DNA of 64,000 bases, from contig NZ_JAHRXJ010000010.1 in NCBI RefSeq assembly GCF_019104765.1, positions 117,034 through 181,033 of the forward strand. The letters are read 5' to 3'. The translations under genes and the position numbers were made by a program. The stretch is from Synechococcus sp. HK05. GTDB lineage: Bacteria; Cyanobacteriota; Cyanobacteriia; PCC-6307; Cyanobiaceae. Shown here piece after piece: positions 52,948 to 62,255 of this stretch (position 1 is its first letter; the number at the start of each line of letters is the position of its first letter). Under the pieces are notes generated by a model, which was not told the origin of the DNA, searched no databases, and saw nothing but the letters and a program-made list of their open reading frames with translations.

Positions 52948-55200
52948 ATGCAACGCTCCTCCCTTGATTCCAGCAATCAGTGGACGGTGCGCAGCAGCCT
53001 GCCCACCCGCCTTCGCCTGAGCTGCGATGAACTAGCCAGTTCACCGGTGCTCCGCCACCACTGCGCCGTGACGCTCACCTGCTGCCACTGGCTGCACGGA
53101 TTCAGAATCAATCACTTCAATGGCAACATCGTGCTTCGTTTCCCGAAGCACCGAAGAGCGGATGTTGAGCCCCTATTGGAACTGGCGCTAAAAGTTCCCA
53201 CGATCGACGATGAACTCATTGCCCCTCTCGGCGATCTAAGAGCGGCTCGATGGCAAGCCAACTCATCCGGTCGCATGGCACTCCGGCATGGAAGCTACAT
53301 CGGAGCAGTATTACTTGCGGAGGCATTATTCCCGGTACCACTCGCAATCATGACAGCCGCAGCGATATGCAGCTTAATCCCGATATTCAAAGAGATCCAA
53401 CACCGTCTTCAGCACAAGGAATATCTAGGTCACGAGTCACTCGAACTTGCTTTTTCTGGACTTCTGATTAGCCAAGGCTTAGGGGGAGAAGCCCTTCTCG
53501 ATCAGATGTTCAACGACGCAACGGAGTCGGTCAAGGGCGTTGTTTCCGGAGAAGAGGAATTCCAAGCCGAATCCGAAGAACTGATTGATCGTCTCGGCGA
53601 ATATATGCATTTAGAACTTGTCAACACCACAAAAGACAGCATCAGACTTTCCGAAGCAAGCGCGGGGGACCGTTACAGAGTCTCCCTACAGTCACATATC
53701 TTTCTCGTCAGCACGGTCATTGAAGGTGATTTCATCGTTTTGAATCGGCTGTACGACGGAGACTGGAAGCCTCGCCATCTCAAAGCAGGAGACGAGGTTC
53801 ACGCAGGTGGCTTCGTAATCAAAGGCTCTGGACTTCTAGAAGTGAAGAAAGCTCTGAGAGATCATTCTGACTATCACATACCGAAGCGTCACCATCGGCC
53901 AGACTTGACGCAAGGAGAAGTAGAGAAAAATATCAATACATACTACAGATGGATGACACCTGTCCTGCTCGGCGCAGGCGGACTTTCCCTGACGTTTGGC
54001 GCCACAGAGAGAGCTCTGGGCCTCTTTCAATTCACGCCGGTGTATTCCTGGGAGACAAGCAGCATCTCAGCAAAGCTCACCGCACTGGCCACGTTACAGC
54101 TTCACGGAATTCACCTCAACGACCCTGACGCATTTATTGCGCTTGGAAAGGTAGATCATGTGGTGATCAGCAGAAGCTGCCTTGATCGCATGGGCGGCAT
54201 CAAAACACACGAACACATCAACCTCAGCAGCGGCGCAAAGAAGGGCGACCTACTCAGAATTCTTGCCGGAATTCAAGACTTTTTACTTGACAATGACGAC
54301 GTACCCATCTGGTCAGACCAGTTGCACAAAGTTCACAATCCCACTGAAGTGATCGACGTCGAGATCAACGACCTACTCACACATGGCTGGGCCATCCACC
54401 TCGCTGACGGACGACAGCTTCAATTGCGCGAACTCAGACAGGCAGCAGCAGAAATCAACCAACGCCATCTCAATCCTCTAGAAATCTGGGAAGGCGAAAC
54501 CTTCCTAGGATACGTTGATCTACTCACAGAGCCGGGGCCTGGCTGGAGCGGCGTTTGCGAAGCACTGGAAGACCTTGGCATCAATGTACATGTTGTCGGC
54601 GTCGATAGCAGTGCGAAGATGCTTGATCTCGTGAAATCACTCCGAATCCGTACGGAACATATCTATGGTCAGTTTCACGCTAAAGAGCGCATGGAACTCG
54701 TGAGCGAGCTCCAGGCCAGTGGAGCCGGAGTCGCCTATATCGGATACGTGCTCAGCGATATGCCTGCACTCTCTCAGGCAGACGTCTCTATCGGCATTGA
54801 GGTTGACGCCGACAGCATTTTTACTTCCTGCATCTGCGACATCGTGATTGGGCCCGATGTGCACTGGCTTCCGCGCATGATCATGCTTAGCCGAAGAGTG
54901 AACAAAACTACAACAAGTAATTTCGGATTGCTCTTGAGCACAAGTCTGGCAACAGCCATCGGATCTGGTCTGAACTGGTTCAGTCCTCTCGCCACTGTTT
55001 TACTCTCGGATATACCTGTTGTGTTAGCGGGCTTGCGCAACATTGCTTCCATGAACACCCACGGAGTGCTCGAAAGCCATGACTACAAACACAGAACGCA
55101 TCAGGTCATCGAAAAACGCGCCATGGCTTGCCGCCTGCCAAGCGCACGTCCGCGTCATAGCTCAGAGCCCACGAGCGTTCTGGCTCCAGCCACCCCCTAA
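52948..55200 (+). CDS. Degenerate P-type ATPase-like membrane protein, copy 2 (pseudo-ATPase)
   Basis: A 750-residue tandem paralogue of the preceding protein. The same replacements occur in the same places: SRSCLDR at 408-414 where DKTGTLT should be (after GKVDHVVI), GYVLSD at 599-604 instead of GDGxND with PALSQADV kept, EGDF at 259-262 instead of TGES and FTP at 362-364 instead of CPC. The N-terminal HMA-like domain is strongly conserved (LRHHCAVTL, CHW.H.FRIN, NGN). It has a longer, basic, disordered tail (700-750, many His/Arg/Ser). It is 226 bases after copy 1; the gap shows no gene. The stop overlaps the convergent ggt stop by four bases. Confidence 0.82.
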   Translation: MQRSSLDSSNQWTVRSSLPTRLRLSCDELASSPVLRHHCAVTLTCCHWLHGFRINHFNGNIVLRFPKHRRADVEPLLELALKVPTIDDELIAPLGDLRAARWQANSSGRMALRHGSYIGAVLLAEALFPVPLAIMTAAAICSLIPIFKEIQHRLQHKEYLGHESLELAFSGLLISQGLGGEALLDQMFNDATESVKGVVSGEEEFQAESEELIDRLGEYMHLELVNTTKDSIRLSEASAGDRYRVSLQSHIFLVSTVIEGDFIVLNRLYDGDWKPRHLKAGDEVHAGGFVIKGSGLLEVKKALRDHSDYHIPKRHHRPDLTQGEVEKNINTYYRWMTPVLLGAGGLSLTFGATERALGLFQFTPVYSWETSSISAKLTALATLQLHGIHLNDPDAFIALGKVDHVVISRSCLDRMGGIKTHEHINLSSGAKKGDLLRILAGIQDFLLDNDDVPIWSDQLHKVHNPTEVIDVEINDLLTHGWAIHLADGRQLQLRELRQAAAEINQRHLNPLEIWEGETFLGYVDLLTEPGPGWSGVCEALEDLGINVHVVGVDSSAKMLDLVKSLRIRTEHIYGQFHAKERMELVSELQASGAGVAYIGYVLSDMPALSQADVSIGIEVDADSIFTSCICDIVIGPDVHWLPRMIMLSRRVNKTTTSNFGLLLSTSLATAIGSGLNWFSPLATVLLSDIPVVLAGLRNIASMNTHGVLESHDYKHRTHQVIEKRAMACRLPSARPRHSSEPTSVLAPATP

Positions 55201-57083
55201 GGCCGTTCCGCGACAGCTGCAGCGTCCAAACGCCGTGGATCTGCCACTCCATGGCTGCCTTGCATCTGATCCACCGATCCTCCTGTTCCATAGCGCACTT
55301 CCACGGAATTAGCAGAGCCCATCGCAGGCACCAAGCGCCATTGATGCCCACGATCCTGGAGAAGGCGCAGGGTGTCAGGGCTGAAACCCTGCTCCACGCT
55401 GATCTGATCCGGCCAGAGCTGACTGTGAATGCGCGGTGCCGCCACCGCAGAAGCCAGATTGAGCCCATGCACCAAACGATTGAGCAGCACCTGCAGCACC
55501 GTGGTGATGATGCGGCTGCCGCCGGGGCTACCGGTGGCGAGCAGCGGTGAATCATCCGGGCGATACACCAGGGTCGGCGTCATCGAACTGAGGGGGCGGC
55601 GCCCTGGGGCGATCGCGTTCTGGCTGCCTTGGCGCAGCCCATAGGCATTCGGAGCACCCGGCTTCGCGGTGAAGTCATCCATCTCGTTGTTGAGCAGGAA
55701 GCCTGCTCCCGGCACCGTGATGCCGTTGCCGTAGGCGGTGTTCAACGTAGTGGTGGTGGCTACCAGGCCGCCATCGCGGTCGACCACCGACAGGTGGGTG
55801 GTGTTGGTGCCCTCCCCCACCAGCGGGCTGGGTTCAGCCTCGAGCTCGGCGGCCGGCCGGTGGCGGTCGGCGCGAATGCGTTGGCGTTGCTCCGTGGCAT
55901 AGGGATCACTGAGGAGACGATCCAGCGGCATCGCCACCTGATCAGGATCCCCCAGCAGGCGATTGCGGTCGCGGTAGGCGAGGTTCATCGCCTCCACCAT
56001 CACGTGGATCGTGGCAGCACTGTTGAGACCTGTAGCGGCCAGGTTGAGGGGCTCGAGCACCTTGAGCAACTGCAGCAAAGTGGCGCCACCGCCGCTGGGG
56101 GGCGGCATGGTAACGACCCGATGGCCCTGGAAGCTGGCCTGCAACGGCGTGACCCAGGGCGCTTGATAGGCCGCCAGATCTGCTCGGCTGATCAGGCCAC
56201 CACGGCTCTGCATCAACGCAGTGAGCTGCCGCGCCAACCGGCCCCGATAGAAACAGCTGGCACCCTGCTGGGCGATGCAGCGCAGGCTCGCCGCCAGCTC
56301 AGGCTGCCGCAGCCGCTCACCAGGCTGATACGGCTGGCCGCCGGGCTTGAAAAATTGGCGGGCACTGGCGGGATGCGCCTTCAGCAGTGGTGCGGCGGCC
56401 GCCAAGGACGCGCTCAATTCCGCCCCCACCGGGAAGCCCTGTTCGGCCAAATCAATGGCGGGCTGCATCACCGCCGCCAGCGGCAAACACCCGTAGCGCG
56501 CCTGCACCCGGGTGAGACCAGCCACCGTGCCAGGCACACCGGTGCTCAGCAGGCTGCGCAAGGCCCGCTCCCGGTTCACGCTGCCGTCGGGATTGAGAAA
56601 GAGATCAGGGCCCGCCCCCTGGGGCGCTGTTTCACGGAAATTCAGAGCCACGGCTTCGCCACGCCCCACCGCGAGGGCCTGGGGCGGTGAGGCCTCCCGG
56701 GCCACAGCGCTGCAAGTGCTGATCCGGCCGCGCCGCGGCAGCCAGAGCACTAAAAACCCACCACCACCGAGGTTGCCTGCCTGGGGCAGCGTGACCGCCA
56801 GCGCAAACGACGTGGCCACGGCCGCATCTACCGCATTGCCCCCCTGGCGCAGGATCTGCGCACCAACCGCCGCCGCCTGCGCCTCCTGGGCGGACACCAT
56901 CCCGCCGCTGGATTCCACCGGGTGGAATCGCTGCGCCTGCTCCTGCAGCAGGTTGGCGTGGGCTGGGGTGCAGGCGATGGCTGCAGCGAATCCGAGGAGA
57001 AGGCGTTGGTGCAGCACTGGGGCGATGAACACAAACACGTTCGCAGTCTGGATATCCACGGATATCCGCCTGCGGAGACCCAC
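55197..57083 (-). CDS. ggt: Gamma-glutamyltransferase
   Basis: An N-terminal nucleophile hydrolase that removes the gamma-glutamyl group from glutathione and related peptides in the periplasm. The self-processing Thr is in EGTNTTHLSVVDRDGG; substrate-binding elements are GNLGGGGFLVLW, PPPSGGGATLLQ and RRPLSSMTPTLVYR, and the Gly-rich GSPGGSRIITTVLQVL. The longest frame starts at GTG 57083, but an internal GTG at 57017 gives a textbook signal peptide (MLHQRLLLGFAAAIA then CTPAHA) and is my favoured true start. 628 or 606 residues. It follows the oxoprolinase gene on the same strand, which suits one pathway. Confidence 0.92.
   Translation of the reverse strand: MGLRRRISVDIQTANVFVFIAPVLHQRLLLGFAAAIACTPAHANLLQEQAQRFHPVESSGGMVSAQEAQAAAVGAQILRQGGNAVDAAVATSFALAVTLPQAGNLGGGGFLVLWLPRRGRISTCSAVAREASPPQALAVGRGEAVALNFRETAPQGAGPDLFLNPDGSVNRERALRSLLSTGVPGTVAGLTRVQARYGCLPLAAVMQPAIDLAEQGFPVGAELSASLAAAAPLLKAHPASARQFFKPGGQPYQPGERLRQPELAASLRCIAQQGASCFYRGRLARQLTALMQSRGGLISRADLAAYQAPWVTPLQASFQGHRVVTMPPPSGGGATLLQLLKVLEPLNLAATGLNSAATIHVMVEAMNLAYRDRNRLLGDPDQVAMPLDRLLSDPYATEQRQRIRADRHRPAAELEAEPSPLVGEGTNTTHLSVVDRDGGLVATTTTLNTAYGNGITVPGAGFLLNNEMDDFTAKPGAPNAYGLRQGSQNAIAPGRRPLSSMTPTLVYRPDDSPLLATGSPGGSRIITTVLQVLLNRLVHGLNLASAVAAPRIHSQLWPDQISVEQGFSPDTLRLLQDRGHQWRLVPAMGSANSVEVRYGTGGSVDQMQGSHGVADPRRLDAAAVAERP
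57050..57067. promoter_or_regulatory. Tandem GGATATCC palindromes before ggt
   Basis: GGATATCC occurs at 57050-57057 and again at 57060-57067, separated by two bases. If ggt starts at 57017, the pair lies in the leader between the oxoprolinase stop and the ggt start, where an operator or mRNA structure could sit. A third GGATATCC is upstream of xth at 41068. Confidence 0.3.
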
Positions 57084-60000
57084 TTACACCAACGACACAC
57101 CTCCATACCCCCCACCCCCTGGCGTTTCCACCCGCACCCGATCGCCCACCTCCAGCTCCACCGCCACGCTGCCGGGCAACAGCTCGACGGCACCATTGGC
57201 GCGGCGCAGGCTGTTCTGGCCGCAGCAACCCGCGTCGCCGCCGGCCAATCCGAAAGGGGCCACCACGCGGCTACCGCTCAGCAGCGACAACGTGATCGGC
57301 TCGAGGGCTTGCAGCTCCCGCACCACCCCATCGCCCCCGCGCCAGCGGCCGGAGCCGCCGCTGCCGTGGCGGATCGCGAACCGCTCCAGCCGCACGGGCA
57401 GGCGCTGCTCCAGGATCTCCGGATCGGTGAGGCGGGAGTTGGTCATGTGCGACTGCACCGCTGAGGCGCCCGCAAAGCCCTCACCTGCGCCGGTGCCGCC
57501 GCAGATCGTTTCGTAGTACTGGCAGCGCTCGTTGCCGAAGCTCAGGTTGTTCATCGTGCCCTGGGCCGCCGCCATCACACCCAGCGCCGCAAACAAGGCA
57601 TTGGCAACCGCCTGGGAGGTTTCCACGTTGCCGGCCACCACGGCTGCTGGAGGCTGGGGGTTCAGCACGGAACCCTTCGGCACCACCAGCTCGAGCGGCT
57701 CAAAACAACCGGCATTCAGCGGGATTGGCTCCTGCACCAGGCAGCGGAACACGTAAAGCACCACCGCCTTGGTGATCGCCAGGGGAGCGTTGAGGTTGCT
57801 GGTCTGCTGAGGCGAAGAGCCACCGAAATCGATCCGCGCGCGGCGGCGTGCGTGATCCACCTGAACGGCCACCACAATCTCGGTGCTGCAGTCCATCCGC
57901 ACCCGCGCCTCGCCATCGGCGAGCTGATCGATCACCCGGCGCACGGCTTCAGCGGCATGGTCCTGCACCTGAGCCATCGCGCTGCCCACCGCATCGAGCC
58001 CCTGGCTCTGGATCAACTCCTGCAGCCGCTCCACCCCAAGGTGATTAGCCGCCACCTGGGCCTGCAGATCAGCCATCAGCTGATCGGGGTTGCGCACCGG
58101 AAAGGCTCCTGCTCCGAGCCGTTCACGCCAGTGGGCCTCCAGCAAGGAGCCATGGCGCACCAGAGAAACGTTGTTGATCAGCACTCCTTCCTGCTCGATG
58201 CTGGTGCTGTGGGGCGGCATCGAGCCGGGGGTGATCCCGCCCACATCGGCGTGATGGCCGCGACTGGCCACAAACGCCACCAGGTGATCGCCTGAAAACA
58301 CCGGACTGATCACCGTGAGATCCGGCAGGTGGGTGCCGCCGTTGAACGGGTTGTTGGACACCACAGCATCCCCTGGGGCTAGGGGCTCCAGGGCACCGCT
58401 CTGCACATCGCGCAGCAAGGCCACAACGCTCTCCCCCATCGAACCCAGATGCACAGGAATGTGCGGAGCGTTGGCCACCAGGCCACCGGCCGCATCAAAG
58501 AGCGCACAGGAAAAGTCGAGCCGCTCGCGGATGTTCACCGAAGCGCTGGTTTGCTGCAGGCGCGTGCCCATCTGCTCGGCGATCGCCATAAAGCGATGGC
58601 TGAACAACTCCAGCTGGATGGGATCCAACGGGCACTCGCTGGCGGTGAGCGGAGACCGAGGTGCCACGGCCTGCTGCTCCAGCAGCAGTTCACCCGCCGG
58701 CAGCACGCGCGCGCTCCAGCCCGGCAACAGCAGGATCGTGCCCGTGGCCTCGGCAATCAGGGCCGGACCGATGAGCTGTTGATCCATCGCCAGGTGTTCG
58801 CGCCGCCACAACGGCGCGCTCTGCCAAGCACCACCGATATGCAGCTGCACCGAACACGGTGAGGCCTGGTTTGGATCCCTCTCTGCGGGAGGCAACACGT
58901 GCAACGGCTCACCCGGCCAGGTGAGCTCCAGCGAGAAACGCTCCACCTCAGGCAACCCGGCCACTCCATCCGGCCTGGAGGGGAGGTAGCCATAACGGGC
59001 CCGATAGGCCTGCTCAAACGCCTGCACCAGCGCCACCGCGCTGATCTGCTGCGGCCAGGGCACCGGCAAAGCCTGATCCGAGCCCGGCCAGCGCAGGTGC
59101 AGCAAGCGATCCAGCCGCACTCCACCATCAACACCAACTCCGCCCGGGAGATGGGACTGAAGCAGCCGCGCAACCCGCTGTTCCAGCTGCGGCAGCAGCG
59201 CATCACTGAGGCGCTCAGCCACGCTCTGCTCGAGCACCTGCCCCTGATCGGCCAGGCCGATGCCATAGGCCGACAGCACTCCTGCCAGGGGATGGAGCAA
59301 CACCTGGCGCATTCCGAGCAGCTCGGCCAACGCGCAGGCGTGCTGGCCGCCCGCGCCGCCGAAGCTGCACAGCACCGCCTCCCGCAGATCGTGGCCCTGC
59401 TGGATCGATATGCGCCGGATCGCCTCCGCCATGCGCTCGAGCGCCACGGCCAACGCGCCTTCGGCGGCCTGCTCAGGGCTGCAGCCCATGGCGGCAGCCA
59501 ACGCCTTGAACTGCTGCTGCACCACCCCGAGATCCAGGGGCTGATCGCCATCGGGGCCAAACACCGCCGGGAAATGCTGCGGCTGCAGCCGGCCCAGCAG
59601 CAGGTTGGCATCAGTGATCGTGAGCGGGCCGCCGCGCCGATAACAGGCTGGCCCTGGATCAGCCCCTGCTGAGGCCGGCCCCACCGCCAGCCGCAGGCCA
59701 TCGAAGCTCAGGCAGGAGCCACCGCCGGCCGCCACGGTGTGGATCGCCAGCATCGGGGCCTGGATCGGAACGCCGCCCAACTCCACCTGCTGCTGGCGGG
59801 ACCAGGCGCCCTCCACGTAGCAAACATCGGTGGACGTGCCTCCCATATCGAAGCCAACGATCCGAGGGAAGCCAGCTGCCGCTGCCGTGCGGGCGGCCCC
59901 CACCAGCCCGCCGGCCGGACCCGAGAGCAGCGTGTCTTTGGCATGCAGCGCCTCAGGAGCGGTGAGCATCCCGCTGGATCGCATCACCTGCAGGGGCACA

Positions 60001-60707
60001 TGGTTGCCCAGATCCGCCCGAAGCTGCTGGAGATAAGCGCGCAGCACCGGAGCAACCGCCGCCTCCAAAACCGTGGTGTGCCCCCTGGGCACCAAACGCG
60101 GCAAGGGGCTCACCTGGTGCGACAGGGCAATCTGCTCGAAGCCCAACGCCGCCAACCAGGCGCCGATCGCCAGCTCATGGCTCGGATTGATCACGCTGTG
60201 CAGCAGAGCCACAGCAACACTGCGGATGCCATCGGCCCAAGCCTGCTGCACCTGCAAGCGCAGCTCCTCCGCAAGCAGCAACGGCTCCAACTCCGCGCCG
60301 TTGGCATCGATGCGCCCTGGAACCTCGATCACGCGCTGATACAGCGGATCAGGGCGCTCAATCGCTAGAGCAAAAAGATTGGGGCGGTGCTGATCGCCGA
60401 TGCGCAGCAGATCGGCAAAGCCCTGATTCACCACCAGCAAGGTGGGCGCGCCGTTGTGCTCGAGGAAGGCATTGGTGGCCACCGTGGTGCCGAGCCGCAC
60501 CTCCTCAATCCAACCCTCCGGAATCGGCGCATCGGCTGAACCGATCCCGAGCAGGCGGCGGATGGCACACACCGCCGGATCTCCCGGCTGATCAGGCTGC
60601 ACCGAGAGAATCTTCTCCACCAGCAGCTCACCCTGCGGTGAGCGCGCCACCACATCGGTGAAGGTGCCGCCGCGGTCAATCCAGAAGCGCCAGCGGCCCT
60701 GGGCCAT
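57084..60707 (-). CDS. 5-oxoprolinase, fused HyuA-HyuB type
   Basis: A 1207-residue ATP-dependent hydrolase converting 5-oxo-L-proline to glutamate. The N-terminal half (about 1-690) is HyuA-like: WIDRGGTFTDVVARSPQGEL, the ATP-site GFDMGGTSTDV and GGSCLSFDGLRLAVGPASAG with DPGPACY; the C-terminal half (about 705-1207) is HyuB-like: FSHRFMAIAEQMGTRLQQTS, FNGGTHLPDLTVISPVF and ASRGHHADVGGITPGSMP. Fused OPLAH-like forms occur in eukaryotes and some bacteria. With ggt it would complete the recovery of glutamate from glutathione. The ATG at 60707 is one base from the GTG of the divergent regulator frame. Confidence 0.93.
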   Translation of the reverse strand: MAQGRWRFWIDRGGTFTDVVARSPQGELLVEKILSVQPDQPGDPAVCAIRRLLGIGSADAPIPEGWIEEVRLGTTVATNAFLEHNGAPTLLVVNQGFADLLRIGDQHRPNLFALAIERPDPLYQRVIEVPGRIDANGAELEPLLLAEELRLQVQQAWADGIRSVAVALLHSVINPSHELAIGAWLAALGFEQIALSHQVSPLPRLVPRGHTTVLEAAVAPVLRAYLQQLRADLGNHVPLQVMRSSGMLTAPEALHAKDTLLSGPAGGLVGAARTAAAAGFPRIVGFDMGGTSTDVCYVEGAWSRQQQVELGGVPIQAPMLAIHTVAAGGGSCLSFDGLRLAVGPASAGADPGPACYRRGGPLTITDANLLLGRLQPQHFPAVFGPDGDQPLDLGVVQQQFKALAAAMGCSPEQAAEGALAVALERMAEAIRRISIQQGHDLREAVLCSFGGAGGQHACALAELLGMRQVLLHPLAGVLSAYGIGLADQGQVLEQSVAERLSDALLPQLEQRVARLLQSHLPGGVGVDGGVRLDRLLHLRWPGSDQALPVPWPQQISAVALVQAFEQAYRARYGYLPSRPDGVAGLPEVERFSLELTWPGEPLHVLPPAERDPNQASPCSVQLHIGGAWQSAPLWRREHLAMDQQLIGPALIAEATGTILLLPGWSARVLPAGELLLEQQAVAPRSPLTASECPLDPIQLELFSHRFMAIAEQMGTRLQQTSASVNIRERLDFSCALFDAAGGLVANAPHIPVHLGSMGESVVALLRDVQSGALEPLAPGDAVVSNNPFNGGTHLPDLTVISPVFSGDHLVAFVASRGHHADVGGITPGSMPPHSTSIEQEGVLINNVSLVRHGSLLEAHWRERLGAGAFPVRNPDQLMADLQAQVAANHLGVERLQELIQSQGLDAVGSAMAQVQDHAAEAVRRVIDQLADGEARVRMDCSTEIVVAVQVDHARRRARIDFGGSSPQQTSNLNAPLAITKAVVLYVFRCLVQEPIPLNAGCFEPLELVVPKGSVLNPQPPAAVVAGNVETSQAVANALFAALGVMAAAQGTMNNLSFGNERCQYYETICGGTGAGEGFAGASAVQSHMTNSRLTDPEILEQRLPVRLERFAIRHGSGGSGRWRGGDGVVRELQALEPITLSLLSGSRVVAPFGLAGGDAGCCGQNSLRRANGAVELLPGSVAVELEVGDRVRVETPGGGGYGGVSLV

Positions 60708-60770
60708 GTGCAGCTGCCATGCGCTGGAGCAACTCTACGAAGGCTGCTGCTGCATGCCTGCCCTTGGCCG

Positions 60771-61733
60771 ATGCTGGGGGCTTGCGATCGCTCCCACGTG
60801 GTTGAGCAGGACGTGCTGGCCGCTCTCGACGGGCTTCTCTGGCTGCGCACCGGGGATGCTGTGGCCGAGCGGCTTGGAATCAGCCAACCCAGCGTGTCGC
60901 GCATGGCGCGCCGCTACCTGCGCCTGTTCGACATCAAGGGCCACAAGCTGGATGGCGAATGGGACCTGATTGGCAACGAGCCGCTGCTGGCGGCAGAGCG
61001 GCGGGTGCATCAGATCGCGCGCTGGATGGGGCACCGGCCCCTGCGCCTCGAGGCCACCTACTGGTCGGGGCCGCTGTTATGCACACCGGTGCCCGAGGGC
61101 TGGACGCTGGGGCAATGCAACATCGTGGGTGTGCAGCGCAACTGGGAGCTGCTGCGAGAGCGGATCGTGGATGTGTGGCTCACTGGCCGGCCCGACCTCC
61201 CCGACACCAACGATCCCGATCTCACCAGCCTCTGCCTGTCGCACATGCCCGTGCACTGCCTGGTGGGAGAATGCCACCCCCTGCTGAATCGGCCGTCGCT
61301 GAGCTTTGCCGATCTAGCCGCGTTCCCGAGCCTGGCGCTGCCGGCCAAGGCCTACCCGGAATTTGAACAGGCGCTGCGCAAGATCGGGCTCTGGAGCTCA
61401 CCCGTGCGGATGAAGCGCTACCAGCAGCAGCTGTGGGAGGGCAAAACGGAGCAGGAACTCACGATTGGCTATGGCACGGCGCTGAGCCTGAAGCTGCCCG
61501 GGCCAGCCATGCATCGCTTGCCGCTCCAGCTGCCGATCCAATCCGGCGAAGCCCTGGTGGTGCGGCGAGATTTTGCACACAAACCCCAGTTCCAGCAGCT
61601 GGCGCAGACGCTGCACACACGCCTGAGCCAGCTGGCTGCTGAGCTGCCAGAAATTGAGATGCTGCCGCTGCCGTTCAGCGGTAGTTCTGAAACTGCAGCG
61701 GCACCTCCACGTCCTGAGCCTTCAGGAGATTGA
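60771..61733 (+). CDS. LysR-type-like transcriptional regulator
   Basis: A 320-residue protein (ATG 60771; a GTG at 60708 is an alternative) with an N-terminal helix-turn-helix (AVAERLGISQPSVSRMARRY) and a long C-terminal domain resembling a LysR substrate-binding fold (PVHCLVGECHPLLNRPSLSF, FADLAAFPSLALPAKAYPEF). The HTH is compact and the usual LysR first-helix pattern is weak, so a divergent LysR relative is the best call. Divergent from the oxoprolinase gene with 63 bases between starts, it is a candidate regulator of oxoprolinase and ggt. Its end overlaps yajQ by 59 bases. Confidence 0.72.
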   Translation: MLGACDRSHVVEQDVLAALDGLLWLRTGDAVAERLGISQPSVSRMARRYLRLFDIKGHKLDGEWDLIGNEPLLAAERRVHQIARWMGHRPLRLEATYWSGPLLCTPVPEGWTLGQCNIVGVQRNWELLRERIVDVWLTGRPDLPDTNDPDLTSLCLSHMPVHCLVGECHPLLNRPSLSFADLAAFPSLALPAKAYPEFEQALRKIGLWSSPVRMKRYQQQLWEGKTEQELTIGYGTALSLKLPGPAMHRLPLQLPIQSGEALVVRRDFAHKPQFQQLAQTLHTRLSQLAAELPEIEMLPLPFSGSSETAAAPPRPEPSGD

Positions 61734-62166
61734 TGGCGGCCTGGAGGTCGTCCTTGCTCTTGCCGGTCACCCGCAGCGCATCACCCTGAATCGCCACGGT
61801 CACCTTCTTGAGCTCATCACGCACGGTTTTGCTGAGCTTTTTGGCGAGGTCTTGCGTGAGGCCTTTGCGGAGCTTCACCTCCTGCTTCACGCGGTTGCCG
61901 CCCACGGGCTCGGGCGTCTGAAAATCGAAGATCTTCAAGGAGAGGTCGCGCTTGGTGGCCTTCTGACGCAGCACGTCTTCCACCGCCTGCAGGGTCATGT
62001 CGCTGGCGGTGGTGATCGTGAAGCTGGTCTCCTCCAGGTCGATCTCGGTGTTCGAGTCCTTGAGGTCGTAGCGGGTCGACACGTCGCGGCGCACCTGATC
62101 AAGGGTGTTCACCAACTCCTGACGGTCGAAGTCGGAAACCACGTCGAAGGAATAGGTGTCGGCCAT
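61675..62166 (-). CDS. YajQ-family nucleotide-binding protein
   Basis: A 163-residue member of the YajQ (DUF520) family. It opens with MADTYSFDVVSDFDRQELVN, followed by LDQVRRDVSTRYDLKDSNTE and RDLSLKIFDFQTPEPVGGNR, and KKLSKTVRDELKKVTVAIQG. YajQ homologues bind cyclic di-GMP in some bacteria, or tRNA/GTP in others; two ferredoxin-like domains. The effector in this organism is unknown. The 3' end overlaps the LysR-like gene convergently. Confidence 0.93.
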   Translation of the reverse strand: MADTYSFDVVSDFDRQELVNTLDQVRRDVSTRYDLKDSNTEIDLEETSFTITTASDMTLQAVEDVLRQKATKRDLSLKIFDFQTPEPVGGNRVKQEVKLRKGLTQDLAKKLSKTVRDELKKVTVAIQGDALRVTGKSKDDLQAAINLLKAQDVEVPLQFQNYR

Positions 62167-62255
62167 GGGCAGAGCAGCGGCAACGGCAGGAACTGAGCCC
62201 AGCCTAGAAAAGGAGGCTGAATCAACCCACCGGCAGCTCGCCGCCCCATCCCCGC

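Noticed and set aside
52808..53020. 70-codon frame in the gap before pseudo-ATPase copy 2
   Set aside because: It overlaps the start of copy 2 in another frame and is low-complexity Gln/Ser/Arg without any motif.
50598..55200. Calling both proteins functional copper or calcium P-type ATPases
   Set aside because: All catalytic motifs are replaced in both copies; only the overall fold pattern and PAL..ADV remain.
50598..55200. Calling the proteins calcyanin (intracellular carbonate marker)
   Set aside because: The N-terminal domain is similar in type, but I see no triplicated glycine-zipper C-terminus; the rest is P-type ATPase-like.
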